This document shows positions 47,306-56,004 of a DNA stretch of 64,000 nucleotides, in pieces. The stretch's first letter is position 1, and every line of letters begins with the position of its first letter. The DNA comes from Streptomyces sp. NBC_00490 (GTDB taxonomy: Bacteria > Actinomycetota > Actinomycetes > Streptomycetales > Streptomycetaceae), in contig NZ_CP107869.1 in the NCBI RefSeq assembly GCF_036013645.1, forward strand, positions 6,572,001 to 6,636,000. The letters are read 5' to 3'. The notes below the pieces were generated by a model. That model had not been told where the DNA came from. It saw only the letters and a list, made by a program, of their open reading frames with translations, and ran no database searches. Made by a program: the position numbers and the translations under genes.

Positions 47306-47890
47306 TCAGCGGTCTTCTACGTCACGTCCGGGCGACCGTTCTGCCGGGAATACGCCGTGGCCGTCCCCCCGCTCCTCCAGTTCCTTCATCAGGTCCTGCA
47401 GCTCGGAGCGGATCCAGTCCCGGGTGGCGACCTCGCCGAGGCCGATCCGCAGGGCGGCGATCTCGCGGGTCAGATACTCGGTGTCGGCGATCGAGCGCTC
47501 GTTCTGCTTGCGGTCCTGCTCAAGATTGACCCGGTCCCGATCGTCCTGCCGGTTCTGCGCGAGCAGGATCAGAGGGGCCGCGTAGGAGGCCTGGAGGGAC
47601 AGCATCAGAGTCAGGAAGATGAAGGGGTAGTTGTCGAACTTCAGGTCGCCCGGCGCGAAGATGTTCCACAGCACCCACACGATGATGACGATCGTCATCC
47701 AGACGATGAACCGCCCGGTGCCGAGGAAGCGCGCGATGCGCTCCGAGAGCCGTCCGAAGGCCTCCGGGTCCCACTCGGGCAGCAGACGCCGCCGGGGCGG
47801 CCGGGGCTGGTCCAGACGGGCACGAGGGCGCGTGGCGGCGGTGGCCCCCGCGGGGGTGCGCTCGCGGCCCGTCTCACGCTCAGGAGCCAT
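47306..47890 (-). CDS. DUF1003 family membrane protein
   Basis: 194 aa with two adjacent membrane helices (about 62-82 and 92-115), conserved FGRLSERIARFLGTGRF before them and a polar coiled C-tail (EQDRKQNERSIADTEYLTREI). Its start overlaps the end of the MgtE-N/CBS gene by 11 bases, so the two are co-translated. Function unknown; the pairing suggests it is the membrane component of a cation-responsive unit. Confidence 0.87.
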   Translation of the reverse strand: MAPERETGRERTPAGATAATRPRARLDQPRPPRRRLLPEWDPEAFGRLSERIARFLGTGRFIVWMTIVIIVWVLWNIFAPGDLKFDNYPFIFLTLMLSLQASYAAPLILLAQNRQDDRDRVNLEQDRKQNERSIADTEYLTREIAALRIGLGEVATRDWIRSELQDLMKELEERGDGHGVFPAERSPGRDVEDR

Positions 47891-49163
47891 GCGGAGTCAC
47901 CTCGTCCTCGTCGAGGTGGAACTCGGTCTCACGCCAGTCCTCCGGCAGCATGTGGTCCAGTACGTCGTCCACGGTCACCGCGCCCAGCAGCGACCCGGAG
48001 TCGTCCACGACGGGCGCCGCCACCATGTCGTACGTCGCGAAGAACCCGGCGACGACCGGCAGCGCGGCGTCCGGGTCCAGGGGCTGGAGGTCGTCGTCGA
48101 TGATCGCGCTGACCAGGGTGTACGGCGGGTCCCGCAGCAGGCGCTGGAAGTGGACCGTGCCGAGGTACTTGCCGGTCGGCGTCTCGTCGGGCGGACGGCA
48201 GACGTAGACCTGGGCGGCGAGGGCGGGCGACAGGTCGGCGTTGCGGACCCGGGCGAGGGCGTCGGCGACGGTGGCGTCCGGCCGCAGGACGATCGGCTCG
48301 GTCGTCATCAGACCGCCGGCCGTGTGCTCCTCGTAGGACATCAGGCGCCGCATGTCGGCCGCGTCGGCGGGCTCCATCAGGCTCAGCAGCCGCTCCTGGT
48401 CCTCCTCGGGGAGTTCGGAGAGCAGGTCGGCCGCGTCGTCCGGGTCCATGGCCTCCAGCACGTCCGCGGCCCGCTCCTCCTTGAGCTTGCCGAGGATCTC
48501 GATCTGGTCGTCCTCGGGGAGCTCTTCGAGGACGTCGGCCAGCCGGTCGTCGTCGAGGGCCGCGGCGACCTCCGCGCGGCGCTTGGGGGAGAGGTGGTGC
48601 AGGACGTTCGCCAGGTCGGCGGGGCGGAGCTGCTCGAAGGTGGCGAGGAGGCTCTCGGCGCCCTGTCCGTGCTCCTCCAGGGAGAAGCCGGTGACCGCGG
48701 ACCACTCGACGGTCAGCGTCTCGCCCTTGCGGCGGAAGGCACCGCCCTTGCCGCCCTTGCGGACGAAGACGCGGTCGATCTCCCAGTCCCGGCGGGCCGG
48801 CAGCTGCTGCACGGACACATCGAGGACGGTGACCTCTTCCTTGGCCTCGACGAGCGTCACGCGCCGGTCCAGGAGCTCGCCGAAGACCAGGCGCTCGGTG
48901 GGCCGCTGCTCGAAGCGGCGGACGTTGAGCACCCCGGTGGTGATGACCTGGCCGGACTCGATGCTGGTCACGCGGGTCATGGGCAGGAAGATACGGCGCC
49001 GGGTCGACAGTTCGACGACGAGGCCGAGCACCCTCGGTGGTCTCCGTCCGACGCGCAGCATGACGACCAGGTCGCGCACCCGGCCCACCTGGTCGCCGTT
49101 CGGATCGAAGACGGCGACTCCGGCGAGGTGCGAGACGAAGATCCTGGGGACACCCCCTGCCAT
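47880..49163 (-). CDS. PRC-barrel / MgtE-N / CBS-domain protein
   Basis: 427-aa soluble protein. Residues 1-60 and about 90-150 are PRC-barrel-like; about 170-280 form the MgtE N domain (LRPADLANVLHHLSPKRRAEV and repeats like LPEDDQIEILG); two CBS domains follow (TTEPIVLRPDATVADAL and APVVDDSGSLLGAVTVDD). In MgtE these domains sense Mg2+ and gate a membrane pore; that membrane domain is missing here. Instead the DUF1003 gene overlaps its 3' end. ATG at 49163. corA lies 1.5 kb away. Confidence 0.87.
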   Translation of the reverse strand: MAGGVPRIFVSHLAGVAVFDPNGDQVGRVRDLVVMLRVGRRPPRVLGLVVELSTRRRIFLPMTRVTSIESGQVITTGVLNVRRFEQRPTERLVFGELLDRRVTLVEAKEEVTVLDVSVQQLPARRDWEIDRVFVRKGGKGGAFRRKGETLTVEWSAVTGFSLEEHGQGAESLLATFEQLRPADLANVLHHLSPKRRAEVAAALDDDRLADVLEELPEDDQIEILGKLKEERAADVLEAMDPDDAADLLSELPEEDQERLLSLMEPADAADMRRLMSYEEHTAGGLMTTEPIVLRPDATVADALARVRNADLSPALAAQVYVCRPPDETPTGKYLGTVHFQRLLRDPPYTLVSAIIDDDLQPLDPDAALPVVAGFFATYDMVAAPVVDDSGSLLGAVTVDDVLDHMLPEDWRETEFHLDEDEVTPHGS

Positions 49164-49338
49164 GCCTGCGCCTCCTTTTCACGCCGATTGCCCGCTGCGA
49201 CGGGCTTCAGGCTAGCCCGTCCCGATGCGGTACGCCCTGGTGGGGCGGTCCGGACGGACTGGCTCCGTCGGGCCCTCGGGGCCCCGGTACCCTGCGGTAC
49301 GCCTCCGATGGACCCTCGTCAGAAAGGCAGCCCCACCT

Positions 49339-50094
49339 GTGACTGCGATTCCCCAGGGCCGCACCCGCCGGACCGGACTGCTCGGCGCGATGTGCGCCCT
49401 GGTCGTGACGGGAACGGGCCTGACCGGGTGCGGTGGTGACGACCCCGACGCGGGCACCAACGGGGTCGGCAAGCTGCCGGCCGCCCAGATCCAGACGAAG
49501 ACCCAGGCGGCCGCCGAGTCCGCCGACACGGTCCGTCTCTCAGGGAACGTGGTCACCAGCGGGCGCACTTACAAACTCGACATGCGTCTCACGTCCGACG
49601 GCGGCTCGGGCTCGGTCACCTCCGAGGGCGCGACCTTCGGGCTGCTGCGGATCGGCGAGCAGCTCTATCTCAAGGCCGACGCGGGCTTTTGGGGTCAGCA
49701 GGACGGCAAGGGCGACTCCGGCACGGACACGGCCGCCGCGGACAAGCTCGACGACAAGTTCGTGAAGGTGCCGCAGGGAGACCCCTCGTACAAGAAGTTC
49801 AGCGGCTTCACCGACAAGGACGTCCTCCTGGCGGGCCTGCTGACCCTCCACGGCGAGCTGTCCACCGACGGCCACCACGAGCAGTCCGGCACCCGCACCA
49901 TCCGCATCACCGGCGGCGACGGCGCCGGCGGCAAGCTGGACGTCTCCCTGGAGGGCAAGCCGTATCCGCTCCGCCTGGAGCGCGCGGGCGGCGCGGGCAC
50001 CCTGACCTTCTCGGGCTGGGGCAAGCCCTTCAGCCTGGAAAAGCCGGAGAAGGACGAGACGGTGGACTACGGCAAGGAACTGCCGACGTCCTGA
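49339..50094 (+). CDS. lipoprotein of unknown function
   Basis: 251 aa. Signal peptide with lipobox LTGC about residue 32, then GGDDPDAG linker and a domain reminiscent of LppX/LprG-type lipoproteins (AAESADTVRLSGNVVT, YKLDMRLTSDGG, FGLLRIGEQLYLKAD). LprG relatives bind lipids at the membrane, but homology here is weak. GTG at 49339 is preferred over an upstream start that would place 38 residues before the signal. Monocistronic, divergent from the MgtE-N/CBS gene. Confidence 0.8.
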   Translation: MTAIPQGRTRRTGLLGAMCALVVTGTGLTGCGGDDPDAGTNGVGKLPAAQIQTKTQAAAESADTVRLSGNVVTSGRTYKLDMRLTSDGGSGSVTSEGATFGLLRIGEQLYLKADAGFWGQQDGKGDSGTDTAAADKLDDKFVKVPQGDPSYKKFSGFTDKDVLLAGLLTLHGELSTDGHHEQSGTRTIRITGGDGAGGKLDVSLEGKPYPLRLERAGGAGTLTFSGWGKPFSLEKPEKDETVDYGKELPTS

Positions 50095-50104
50095 CGCTTA
50101 CCCC

Positions 50105-50617
50105 TTACTTCCGCTTGCGGCGCTTCAGCAGCAGCCTGGGAAGCCCGGCGGGGATCGGCTGCCGGGTCGTGGCCGTCGTGGGAACCGGCGCCTCGGCCAG
50201 ATCCCCGTCCGGCAGCGGCAGCGTCGACCCCGTCGGCTCGAGCCGCAGCACCCGGCACTCGCGCGCCCAGCGCCCCGTCATCGCCTCGCCGTCGGGCGCG
50301 TTGAGCCGCTTGCCCTTGAGCTCGGCGACAGCCGCGTCCCAGGCCTCGGACCCGGCGGACAGCTCGACGACCTTCGCCGTCCAGGCCACCAGCCGCCCGC
50401 CCTTGTCCTTGCTGCGGACGGTCACCTCGGCCTCGGTCCCGTCGGTGAGCCCCGGCAGCGGCTGCTCGCCCGGCCCGTCGCCGACCAGACACACCGCACC
50501 CTCGTGCCACACGTGCCAGAGCGCCCGGGCCGGACCCTCGGGGCCCCTGACCCAGACAAGGCCGGACTTCTTGGTGGCCTCCTCGACGAGGGCCTGGTCG
50601 AGCAGCTCACTTGTCAT
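50105..50617 (-). CDS. conserved hypothetical protein, 170 aa
   Basis: Compact alpha/beta protein without membrane segments. Its ALWHVWHEGAVCLVGDGPGEQPLPGL and GGRLVAWTAKVVEL strands are reminiscent of FMN-binding split-barrel proteins, which I cannot confirm. The C-terminus is strongly basic (LLLKRRKRK). ATG at 50617. Convergent with the lipoprotein gene and 37 bases after corA. Function unknown. Confidence 0.7.
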   Translation of the reverse strand: MTSELLDQALVEEATKKSGLVWVRGPEGPARALWHVWHEGAVCLVGDGPGEQPLPGLTDGTEAEVTVRSKDKGGRLVAWTAKVVELSAGSEAWDAAVAELKGKRLNAPDGEAMTGRWARECRVLRLEPTGSTLPLPDGDLAEAPVPTTATTRQPIPAGLPRLLLKRRKRK

Positions 50618-50654
50618 GCGCCCAGCCTATCCAGGCGGGTTCACCGGGACCGGG

Positions 50655-51773
50655 TCACAGCCAGCCGTTGCGCTTCAGCGTGCGGTGGATGCCGAGGCAG
50701 ATGACACCGGTGATCATCATGATCACGGGATAGCCGTACCGCCAGTGCAGCTCGGGCATGTGCTCGAAGTTCATGCCGTACACACCGCACACCATCGTCG
50801 GTACGGCGATGATGGCCGCCCACGAGGTGATTTTCCGCATGTCCTCGTTCTGCGCCACGGACGCCTGCGCGAGGTTGGCCTGGAGGATCGAGTTGAGCAG
50901 TTCGTCGAAGCCGATGACCTGCTCCTGGACCCGGGCGAGGTGGTCGGCGACGTCCCGGAAGTACTTCTGGATGTCGGGGTCGATGAGCCGCATCGGCCGC
51001 TCGCTCAGCAGCTGCATGGGACGCAGGAGCGGCGAGACGGCCCGCTTGAACTCCAGGACCTCACGCTTGAGTTGGTAGATCCGGCCGGCGTCCGTGCCGC
51101 GCGGCGAGCCCTTGCGCCCCGGCGAGAACACCTCCGTCTCGACCTCGTCGATGTCGTCCTGCACCGCGTCGGCGACCGCGATGTACCCGTCGACGACATG
51201 GTCGGCGATCGCGTGCAGCACCGCCGAAGGACCCTTGGCGAGCAGCTCGGGATCGTCCTGGAGGCGGTGGCGCAGCGCCCGCAGCGAACCCTGTCCGCCG
51301 TGCCGGACGGTGATGAAGAAGTCCCGTCCGGTGAAGCACATGACCTCGCCGGTCTCGACGATCTCGCTGTTGGCGGTGAGCTCGTCGTGCTCGACGTAGT
51401 GGATGGTCTTGAAGACGGTGAAGAGGGAGTCGTCGTAGCGCTCCAGCTTGGGCCGCTGGTGTGCCTGCACCGCGTCCTCCACGGCCAGCGGGTGCAGCCC
51501 GAACTCGCTGGCGATACCGGAGAATTCGGCCTCGGTCGGCTCGTGCAGCCCGATCCACACGAAGCCCCCGTCACGGCGCACCTGACGCATCGCCTCGTGC
51601 GGGGTCAGTGCCGTCGGCAGCTGGACGCGGGCCCCGTCGCGGTAGACGGCGCAGTCGACGACGGCCGAGGGCGTGCCGGGGTCACGCGTGGTGTCGTAGT
51701 CGGTGCTGCTGCTCTTGCGCAGCGAGACGCGGGAGGGTCGGACCACGGCACGCAGGTCGCGGATCATCGACAT
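50655..51773 (-). CDS. corA: magnesium/cobalt transporter CorA
   Basis: 372-aa CorA: long cytoplasmic funnel (residues 1-310), two membrane helices at the C-terminus and the pore signature GMN in YGMNFEHMPELHWRYGYP. The C-terminal tail is basic (RTLKRNGWL). It imports Mg2+ down its gradient with metal-gated closure. ATG at 51773 has GGAG 6 bases upstream. The leader of over 240 bases with a short ORF is unusual (see finding). Confidence 0.93.
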   Translation of the reverse strand: MSMIRDLRAVVRPSRVSLRKSSSTDYDTTRDPGTPSAVVDCAVYRDGARVQLPTALTPHEAMRQVRRDGGFVWIGLHEPTEAEFSGIASEFGLHPLAVEDAVQAHQRPKLERYDDSLFTVFKTIHYVEHDELTANSEIVETGEVMCFTGRDFFITVRHGGQGSLRALRHRLQDDPELLAKGPSAVLHAIADHVVDGYIAVADAVQDDIDEVETEVFSPGRKGSPRGTDAGRIYQLKREVLEFKRAVSPLLRPMQLLSERPMRLIDPDIQKYFRDVADHLARVQEQVIGFDELLNSILQANLAQASVAQNEDMRKITSWAAIIAVPTMVCGVYGMNFEHMPELHWRYGYPVIMMITGVICLGIHRTLKRNGWL

Positions 51774-52251
51774 GGCGGGCTCCTTCGCGACAGGCAGCGG
51801 AAAGCCGCTTCAACGGATGGAACTGCCCGGAATGAGGACGTCCTGACTGCGGATGTTTGGCACGTCCACAAAGCGGGGAGCACCGCACCATTGCGGTAGC
51901 GGGTTTCGCTGCTGATACAGATCAAACAGATCAGGCAAAACGAGACGAAGTGCTCTTCCGACGATGAAGACGCGAGCGTGAGAGGCGGCGATCGGCCGAG
52001 GGCGGATCAGCTACATCAGTGGCCGGAAGAGCGAGTGGTACTACCAGGTCGACTTCGATCCATGACAGCCCCACCTCCTCCGGTCGGTCCCTCGTAAGGG
52101 ACGAGCCATTCCCCGTAGGGGGAGTCTCACGGCGTCGGGACTCGATAGCGACGCTTCTGCGTGCTGCCCCGAACCACCGGCAAAGAGTATCAGCCGACCG
52201 AATAGTCAAGGCGCTGCTTTGCCCGGTACTGACGAGTTCTATGCTCGCGGC
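51774..52251. promoter_or_regulatory. 478-bp corA leader and divergent promoter region
   Basis: Gap between corA (-) and a SUFU gene (+). On the minus strand it contains two hairpins (CCCCTACGGGG-type near 52114-52124 and GTCCCT/AGGGAC near 52090-52105), a GGAGGAGG site and a 15-codon ORF (52016-52063), then about 240 bases before corA. The ACCGC/GCGGT hairpin near 51884-51899 is closer to corA. No riboswitch consensus was recognised. Confidence 0.4.
52016..52063 (-). other. candidate leader peptide ORF upstream of corA
   Basis: 15 codons (MDRSRPGSTTRSSGH) with GGAGGAGG ten bases before the ATG. Ser/Arg-rich with one Pro. Could be a ribosome-stalling uORF controlling corA, but no homologue is known to me. 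Confidence 0.3.
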
Positions 52252-52836
52252 ATGGCTGATGTTCTTCCCTTGGTCGAGGCCCGGTTGCGTACGGCGCTGG
52301 GCGAACCGGACGCGCGCGCCGCGGTCACCTTCCTCGGCACGGACCGCGTCGAGGTGCTGCGTTTCCAGGAGGGCGACATCGTCCGCTACGCCACGCTCGG
52401 CATGTCGGCGCAACCGATGGGCGACCCCACCGCGACGCTCGCCGACCCGGTCAAGGGGCCGCGCGCCGAGCTGGTCCTCTCGGTCCGCGCCGGACTCGCC
52501 GACACCGACAAGGTGCTCCGCCCGCTCGCCGTACTCGCCGCGTCCCCGCAGGTCGAGGGTGTGATCGTGGCCCCCGGCGCCTCCCTCGACGTCGGCGAAC
52601 CCCTGTGGCCCGGCGCCCCGTTCACCTCGGTCCTGGTGGCCGAACCGGGTGGCCTGGTCGAGGATCTGGAACTCGACGAGCCCATGGACCCGGTCCAGTT
52701 CCTGCCGCTGCTGCCCATGACCCCGAACGAGGCCGCCTGGAAGCGCGTCCACGGTGCTCAGGCCCTCCAGGAGCGCTGGCTGACGAACGGGACGGACCTG
52801 CGGGATCCGTCCCGGAAGTCCGTCCCGCTGGAGTGA
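52252..52836 (+). CDS. suppressor of fused (SUFU)-domain protein
   Basis: 194-aa protein of the bacterial SUFU family. Characteristic segments are RLRTALGEPDARAAVTFLG, RYATLGMSAQPMG and ELVLSVRAGLADTDK; the C-terminal LPLLPMTPNEAAWKRVHGAQAL. Bacterial SUFU proteins are often immunity or chaperone-like proteins, but here no toxin gene is adjacent. ATG at 52252. Preceded by the corA leader region. Confidence 0.85.
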   Translation: MADVLPLVEARLRTALGEPDARAAVTFLGTDRVEVLRFQEGDIVRYATLGMSAQPMGDPTATLADPVKGPRAELVLSVRAGLADTDKVLRPLAVLAASPQVEGVIVAPGASLDVGEPLWPGAPFTSVLVAEPGGLVEDLELDEPMDPVQFLPLLPMTPNEAAWKRVHGAQALQERWLTNGTDLRDPSRKSVPLE

Positions 52837-52866
52837 CTGAGGTCACCAACCGGTGGCTGGAAAGCG

Positions 52867-54090
52867 TCAGTTGACGAAGACGGCCACGCTGTCCTCTGTG
52901 GCGTGCTTCGACTCCAGTTCCTCCGCTTCGTTAGTGAGCGCGTTCCGTCGTACGACGACCACGAGTGCGCCCAGGACGGCGGTCACCGCCGCCACCACGA
53001 ACGGCATGTGGATGTCGCTCCACTCCTCGATCTTCGGCGCGAAGTAGGGCGCGGCAGCGGCCGCGAACCAGCGCACGAAGTTGTAGCCGGCGCTCGCCAC
53101 CGGGCGCGGCGCGTCCGACACGCCGAGCGCCAGTTCCGTGTAGACGGTGTTGTTCACGCCGATGAACGCGCCGGAGAGGATCGTGCAGACGATCGCGACG
53201 GCGTGGCTGCCGTAGCCGAGGGCGAGCACGTCGACGGCGAGCAGGACGAGCGAGCCGCCGAGCACCTTCAGCGAACCGAACCGCCGCTGCAGACGCGGTG
53301 CCACGAGCACCGAGAACACGGCGAGCAGCACGCCCCAGGCGAAGAACACGGCACCCGACTTGTACGGGGTCATGTTCAGCACGAACGGCGTGAAGGCCAG
53401 CACGGTGAAGAACGTGTAGTTGTAGAAGAACGCCGAGGCGGCGGCGGAGGCGAGGCCGCCGTGGCCCAGTGCCTTGAGGGGGTCGAGCAGTGAGGTCTTG
53501 CGGGCCGGCCTGGGCTGCTCCTTCAGGAACACCGTGATGCACAGGAAGCCGACCGCCATCAGGAAGGCCGTGCCGAAGAACGGGTAGCGCCAGTTGGCGT
53601 CGCCGAGCAGCGCGCCCAGCAGCGGGCCGCACGCCATGCCCAGGCCGAGCGCCGACTCGTAGAGCAGGATCGCCGCGGCGCTCCCGCCCGCCGCCGCGCC
53701 GACGATGACGGCGAGGGCGGTCGAGACGAAGAGGGCGTTGCCGAGGCCCCAGCCCGCGCGGAAGCCGACGAGTTCGGCGACCGAGTTCGAGGTGCCCGCG
53801 AGGCCGGCGAAGACGACCACGAACGCGAGGCCGAGCAGCAGGGTCTTGCGGCCGCCGATGCGGCTGGAGACGAAACCGGTGACCAGCATCGCGACGGCGG
53901 TGATGAGGAAGTACGAGGTGAAGAGCAGGGAGACCTGGCTGGCGGTGGCGTCGAGGCCCTGGGCGATGGACGGCAGGATCGGGTCGACCAGTCCGATGCC
54001 CATGAAGGCGACGACGGAGGCACCGGCCGTGGCCCAGACCGCCTTGGGCTGTCGCAGGAGGCTGCCCGCTCCCGCGTCGAAGGCGTCCAT
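52867..54090 (-). CDS. MFS transporter
   Basis: 407-aa major facilitator with twelve helices. The inter-helix loop 2-3 has SRIGGRKTLLLGLA, the typical MFS motif; helix 5 carries a G-rich ESALGLGMACGPLLGAL segment as in drug-proton antiporters. Probably exports a small molecule; substrate unknown. ATG at 54090, GGAG upstream. A repressor-like operator sits between its -35 and -10 elements, but no regulator gene is next to it. Confidence 0.9.
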   Translation of the reverse strand: MDAFDAGAGSLLRQPKAVWATAGASVVAFMGIGLVDPILPSIAQGLDATASQVSLLFTSYFLITAVAMLVTGFVSSRIGGRKTLLLGLAFVVVFAGLAGTSNSVAELVGFRAGWGLGNALFVSTALAVIVGAAAGGSAAAILLYESALGLGMACGPLLGALLGDANWRYPFFGTAFLMAVGFLCITVFLKEQPRPARKTSLLDPLKALGHGGLASAAASAFFYNYTFFTVLAFTPFVLNMTPYKSGAVFFAWGVLLAVFSVLVAPRLQRRFGSLKVLGGSLVLLAVDVLALGYGSHAVAIVCTILSGAFIGVNNTVYTELALGVSDAPRPVASAGYNFVRWFAAAAAPYFAPKIEEWSDIHMPFVVAAVTAVLGALVVVVRRNALTNEAEELESKHATEDSVAVFVN

Positions 54091-54131
54091 GGTTTCTCCA
54101 ATTCCGGCGAGGAGATGGTTGGTATATGCAC

Positions 54132-54161
54132 ATAGTAAGTTAGGGCAGCTAAATAATGCAA
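54132..54161 (-). promoter_or_regulatory. candidate promoter with embedded operator for MFS gene
   Basis: Reading the minus strand: -35 TTGCAT (54161-54156), 18-base spacer, -10 TACTAT (54137-54132). The spacer contains the palindrome TTAGCTGCCCTAA (54140-54152), so a repressor could block RNA polymerase directly. The start codon is about 40 bases downstream. Confidence 0.5.
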
Positions 54162-54262
54162 GCTACATCTAGTTGTCCCTGGTGGGGCGATCTGAAGGCG
54201 GTTCCGCCCGGACGGGTGATCGTCCTTGACGTGGGGGAGCAGGGGTAGGACCGTGGGGCCCT

Positions 54263-54904
54263 ATGAGGGGCGAACCCAGTTGCCCGAAGTGTGGTGGCCG
54301 GGTCAGGGCTCCCGGACTCTTCGCCGACACCTGGCAGTGCGATGTGCACGGGACGGTGCATCCGCTCCAGCCGGTGATCCCGCCCAGCGTCGAGGCGCTC
54401 GACGTCGTGGTGCACCGCACACAGGTACCGGTCTGGATGCCGTGGCCACTGCCGGTCGGCTGGCTTTTCACGGGTGTCGGCTGCGCGGGCGACGACCGCA
54501 GCGGGGGTCGTGCGACGGCGGTGGCGTGCACGGGGCCCGGACCGCTGGGCGGTATCGGAGAACTGATCCTGGTCGCCGAGGAGCTCGGTGTGGGTCTCGG
54601 TGCGCGGTACGCCGGGATCGACGGGCCGGATCCGGGGCCGTACATGAACGTCGAGAAGCCACCACAGGCGAAGGTGCTGGCCGCCGGGCGGCCCACGCCG
54701 CTGTGGCATGTCTCCGGGGCGCCGGACGATCGGGCGGTCTTCGCGGGCGAGGCTCGCGGACTGTGGCTGTGGGCCGTGGTGTGGCCCGAGCAGTCGGGGC
54801 TGCTGATGTACGACGAGCTCGTGCTGACGGATCTGCGGGACGCGGGGGCCGAGGTGGAGCTGGTGCCCTGCGGAGCGTTGTCGCCGCGCTTGCTTGAGCC
54901 GTAG
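54263..54904 (+). CDS. DUF6758 family protein
   Basis: 213-aa protein with an N-terminal CPKCGG (residues 7-12) that probably binds zinc together with later Cys/His (QCDVHG). The rest is alpha/beta with the IGELILVAEELGVGLGARYAG stretch. Homologues are sometimes misannotated as phosphotransacetylase; I see no such motif. ATG at 54263. A family 1 repeat follows and leads to the PHP gene. Confidence 0.82.
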   Translation: MRGEPSCPKCGGRVRAPGLFADTWQCDVHGTVHPLQPVIPPSVEALDVVVHRTQVPVWMPWPLPVGWLFTGVGCAGDDRSGGRATAVACTGPGPLGGIGELILVAEELGVGLGARYAGIDGPDPGPYMNVEKPPQAKVLAAGRPTPLWHVSGAPDDRAVFAGEARGLWLWAVVWPEQSGLLMYDELVLTDLRDAGAEVELVPCGALSPRLLEP

Positions 54905-54929
54905 CGCCTACGGGGGTGGGGGCTTCGGT

Positions 54930-54982
54930 GCGTTGGCGGCTGCGGGTGCGTTGTGGTTGATCGCGCGGTTCCCCGCGCCCCT
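54930..54982 (+). repeat. dispersed intergenic repeat, family 1, copy 3
   Basis: Core at 54953-54982 differs from copies 1 and 2 at a few positions (TTGATCGCGCGGTTCCCC). It begins shortly after the DUF6758 stop. Confidence 0.55.
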
Positions 54983-55093
54983 GGGTGGGTCTGTGTAAAG
55001 GTCTCTCATAGGTTTCGGGTGTGACTGGGGGGCTGTGAGTCCGGTTATCCTTTAGCGGTCCCTTGTGTTCCGTTGGTGTCTGGAGTTCGTGTC

Positions 55094-55951
55094 GTGCGCA
55101 TTGATCTGCACACCCACTCCACGGCTTCCGATGGGACGGACACGCCTGCTGAGCTGGTGCGTAATGCCGCCGCGGCTGGGCTGGACGTGGTCGCGCTGAC
55201 CGATCACGACACCACTCGCGGGTACGCCGAGGCGATCGCGGCGCTGCCGGAGGGGCTCACGCTCGTCACCGGGGCGGAGCTGTCCTGTCGTCTCGACGGC
55301 GTGTCCATGCACCTGCTGGCCTACCTCTTCGATCCCGAGGAGGCGGAGCTGCTCGCCGAGCGGGAGCTGGTGCGGGACGACCGGGTGCCGCGGGCGCGGG
55401 GCATGGTCGCCCGGCTCAACGAGCTGGGTGTGCCCGTCACCTGGGAGCAGGTGATGCGGATCGCCGGGGACGGGTCCGTCGGACGGCCGCATGTCGCCAC
55501 CGCGCTCGTCGAACTCGGGGTCGTACCCACCGTGAGCGACGCCTTCACCCAGGACTGGCTCGCCGACGGCGGCCGGGCCCACGTGGAGAAGCACGAGACC
55601 GACCCCTTCGAGGCGATCCGGCTGGTCAAGGCCGCGGGCGGCGTCACCGTCTTCGCGCACCCGGGCGCCAGCAAGCGCGGGCACACGGTGCCGGAGTCCG
55701 CGATCGCCGAGTTGGCCGCGGCCGGGCTCGACGGTATCGAGGTCGACCACATGGACCACGACGACGAAACCCGGGCCGGGCTGCGCGGACTCGCCGCCGA
55801 TCTGGGGCTGCTGGTCACCGGGTCCTCCGACTACCACGGCAGCCGCAAGACCGTCACGCTCGGCGAGTACCGGACCGACCCCGAGGTGTACGGCGAGATC
55901 ATCCGGCGGGCCACCGGCGCGTTCCCGGTGCCGGGGACCGGCGGAGTCTGA
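55094..55951 (+). CDS. PHP domain phosphoesterase
   Basis: 285-aa metal-dependent phosphoesterase of the PHP family. Metal ligands appear in the motifs DLHTHSTASDG, ALTDHDT, VFAHPGA and SSDYHG. Such enzymes hydrolyse nucleoside 3',5'-bisphosphate or histidinol phosphate; the Trp/nucleotide PHP branch (RNase AM-like) fits best. GTG at 55094 has GGAG eight bases upstream. Followed by marC after 53 bases. Confidence 0.9.
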   Translation: MRIDLHTHSTASDGTDTPAELVRNAAAAGLDVVALTDHDTTRGYAEAIAALPEGLTLVTGAELSCRLDGVSMHLLAYLFDPEEAELLAERELVRDDRVPRARGMVARLNELGVPVTWEQVMRIAGDGSVGRPHVATALVELGVVPTVSDAFTQDWLADGGRAHVEKHETDPFEAIRLVKAAGGVTVFAHPGASKRGHTVPESAIAELAAAGLDGIEVDHMDHDDETRAGLRGLAADLGLLVTGSSDYHGSRKTVTLGEYRTDPEVYGEIIRRATGAFPVPGTGGV

Positions 55952-56004
55952 GACTCGCTCTCACGTCCATCTGATCTCTCCCTTTCTCCTCGCAAGGCTC
56001 TCCT

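Noticed and set aside
51774..52200. Magnesium M-box or ydaO riboswitch in the corA leader
   Set aside because: I could not match the conserved core segments of either class, only generic hairpins.
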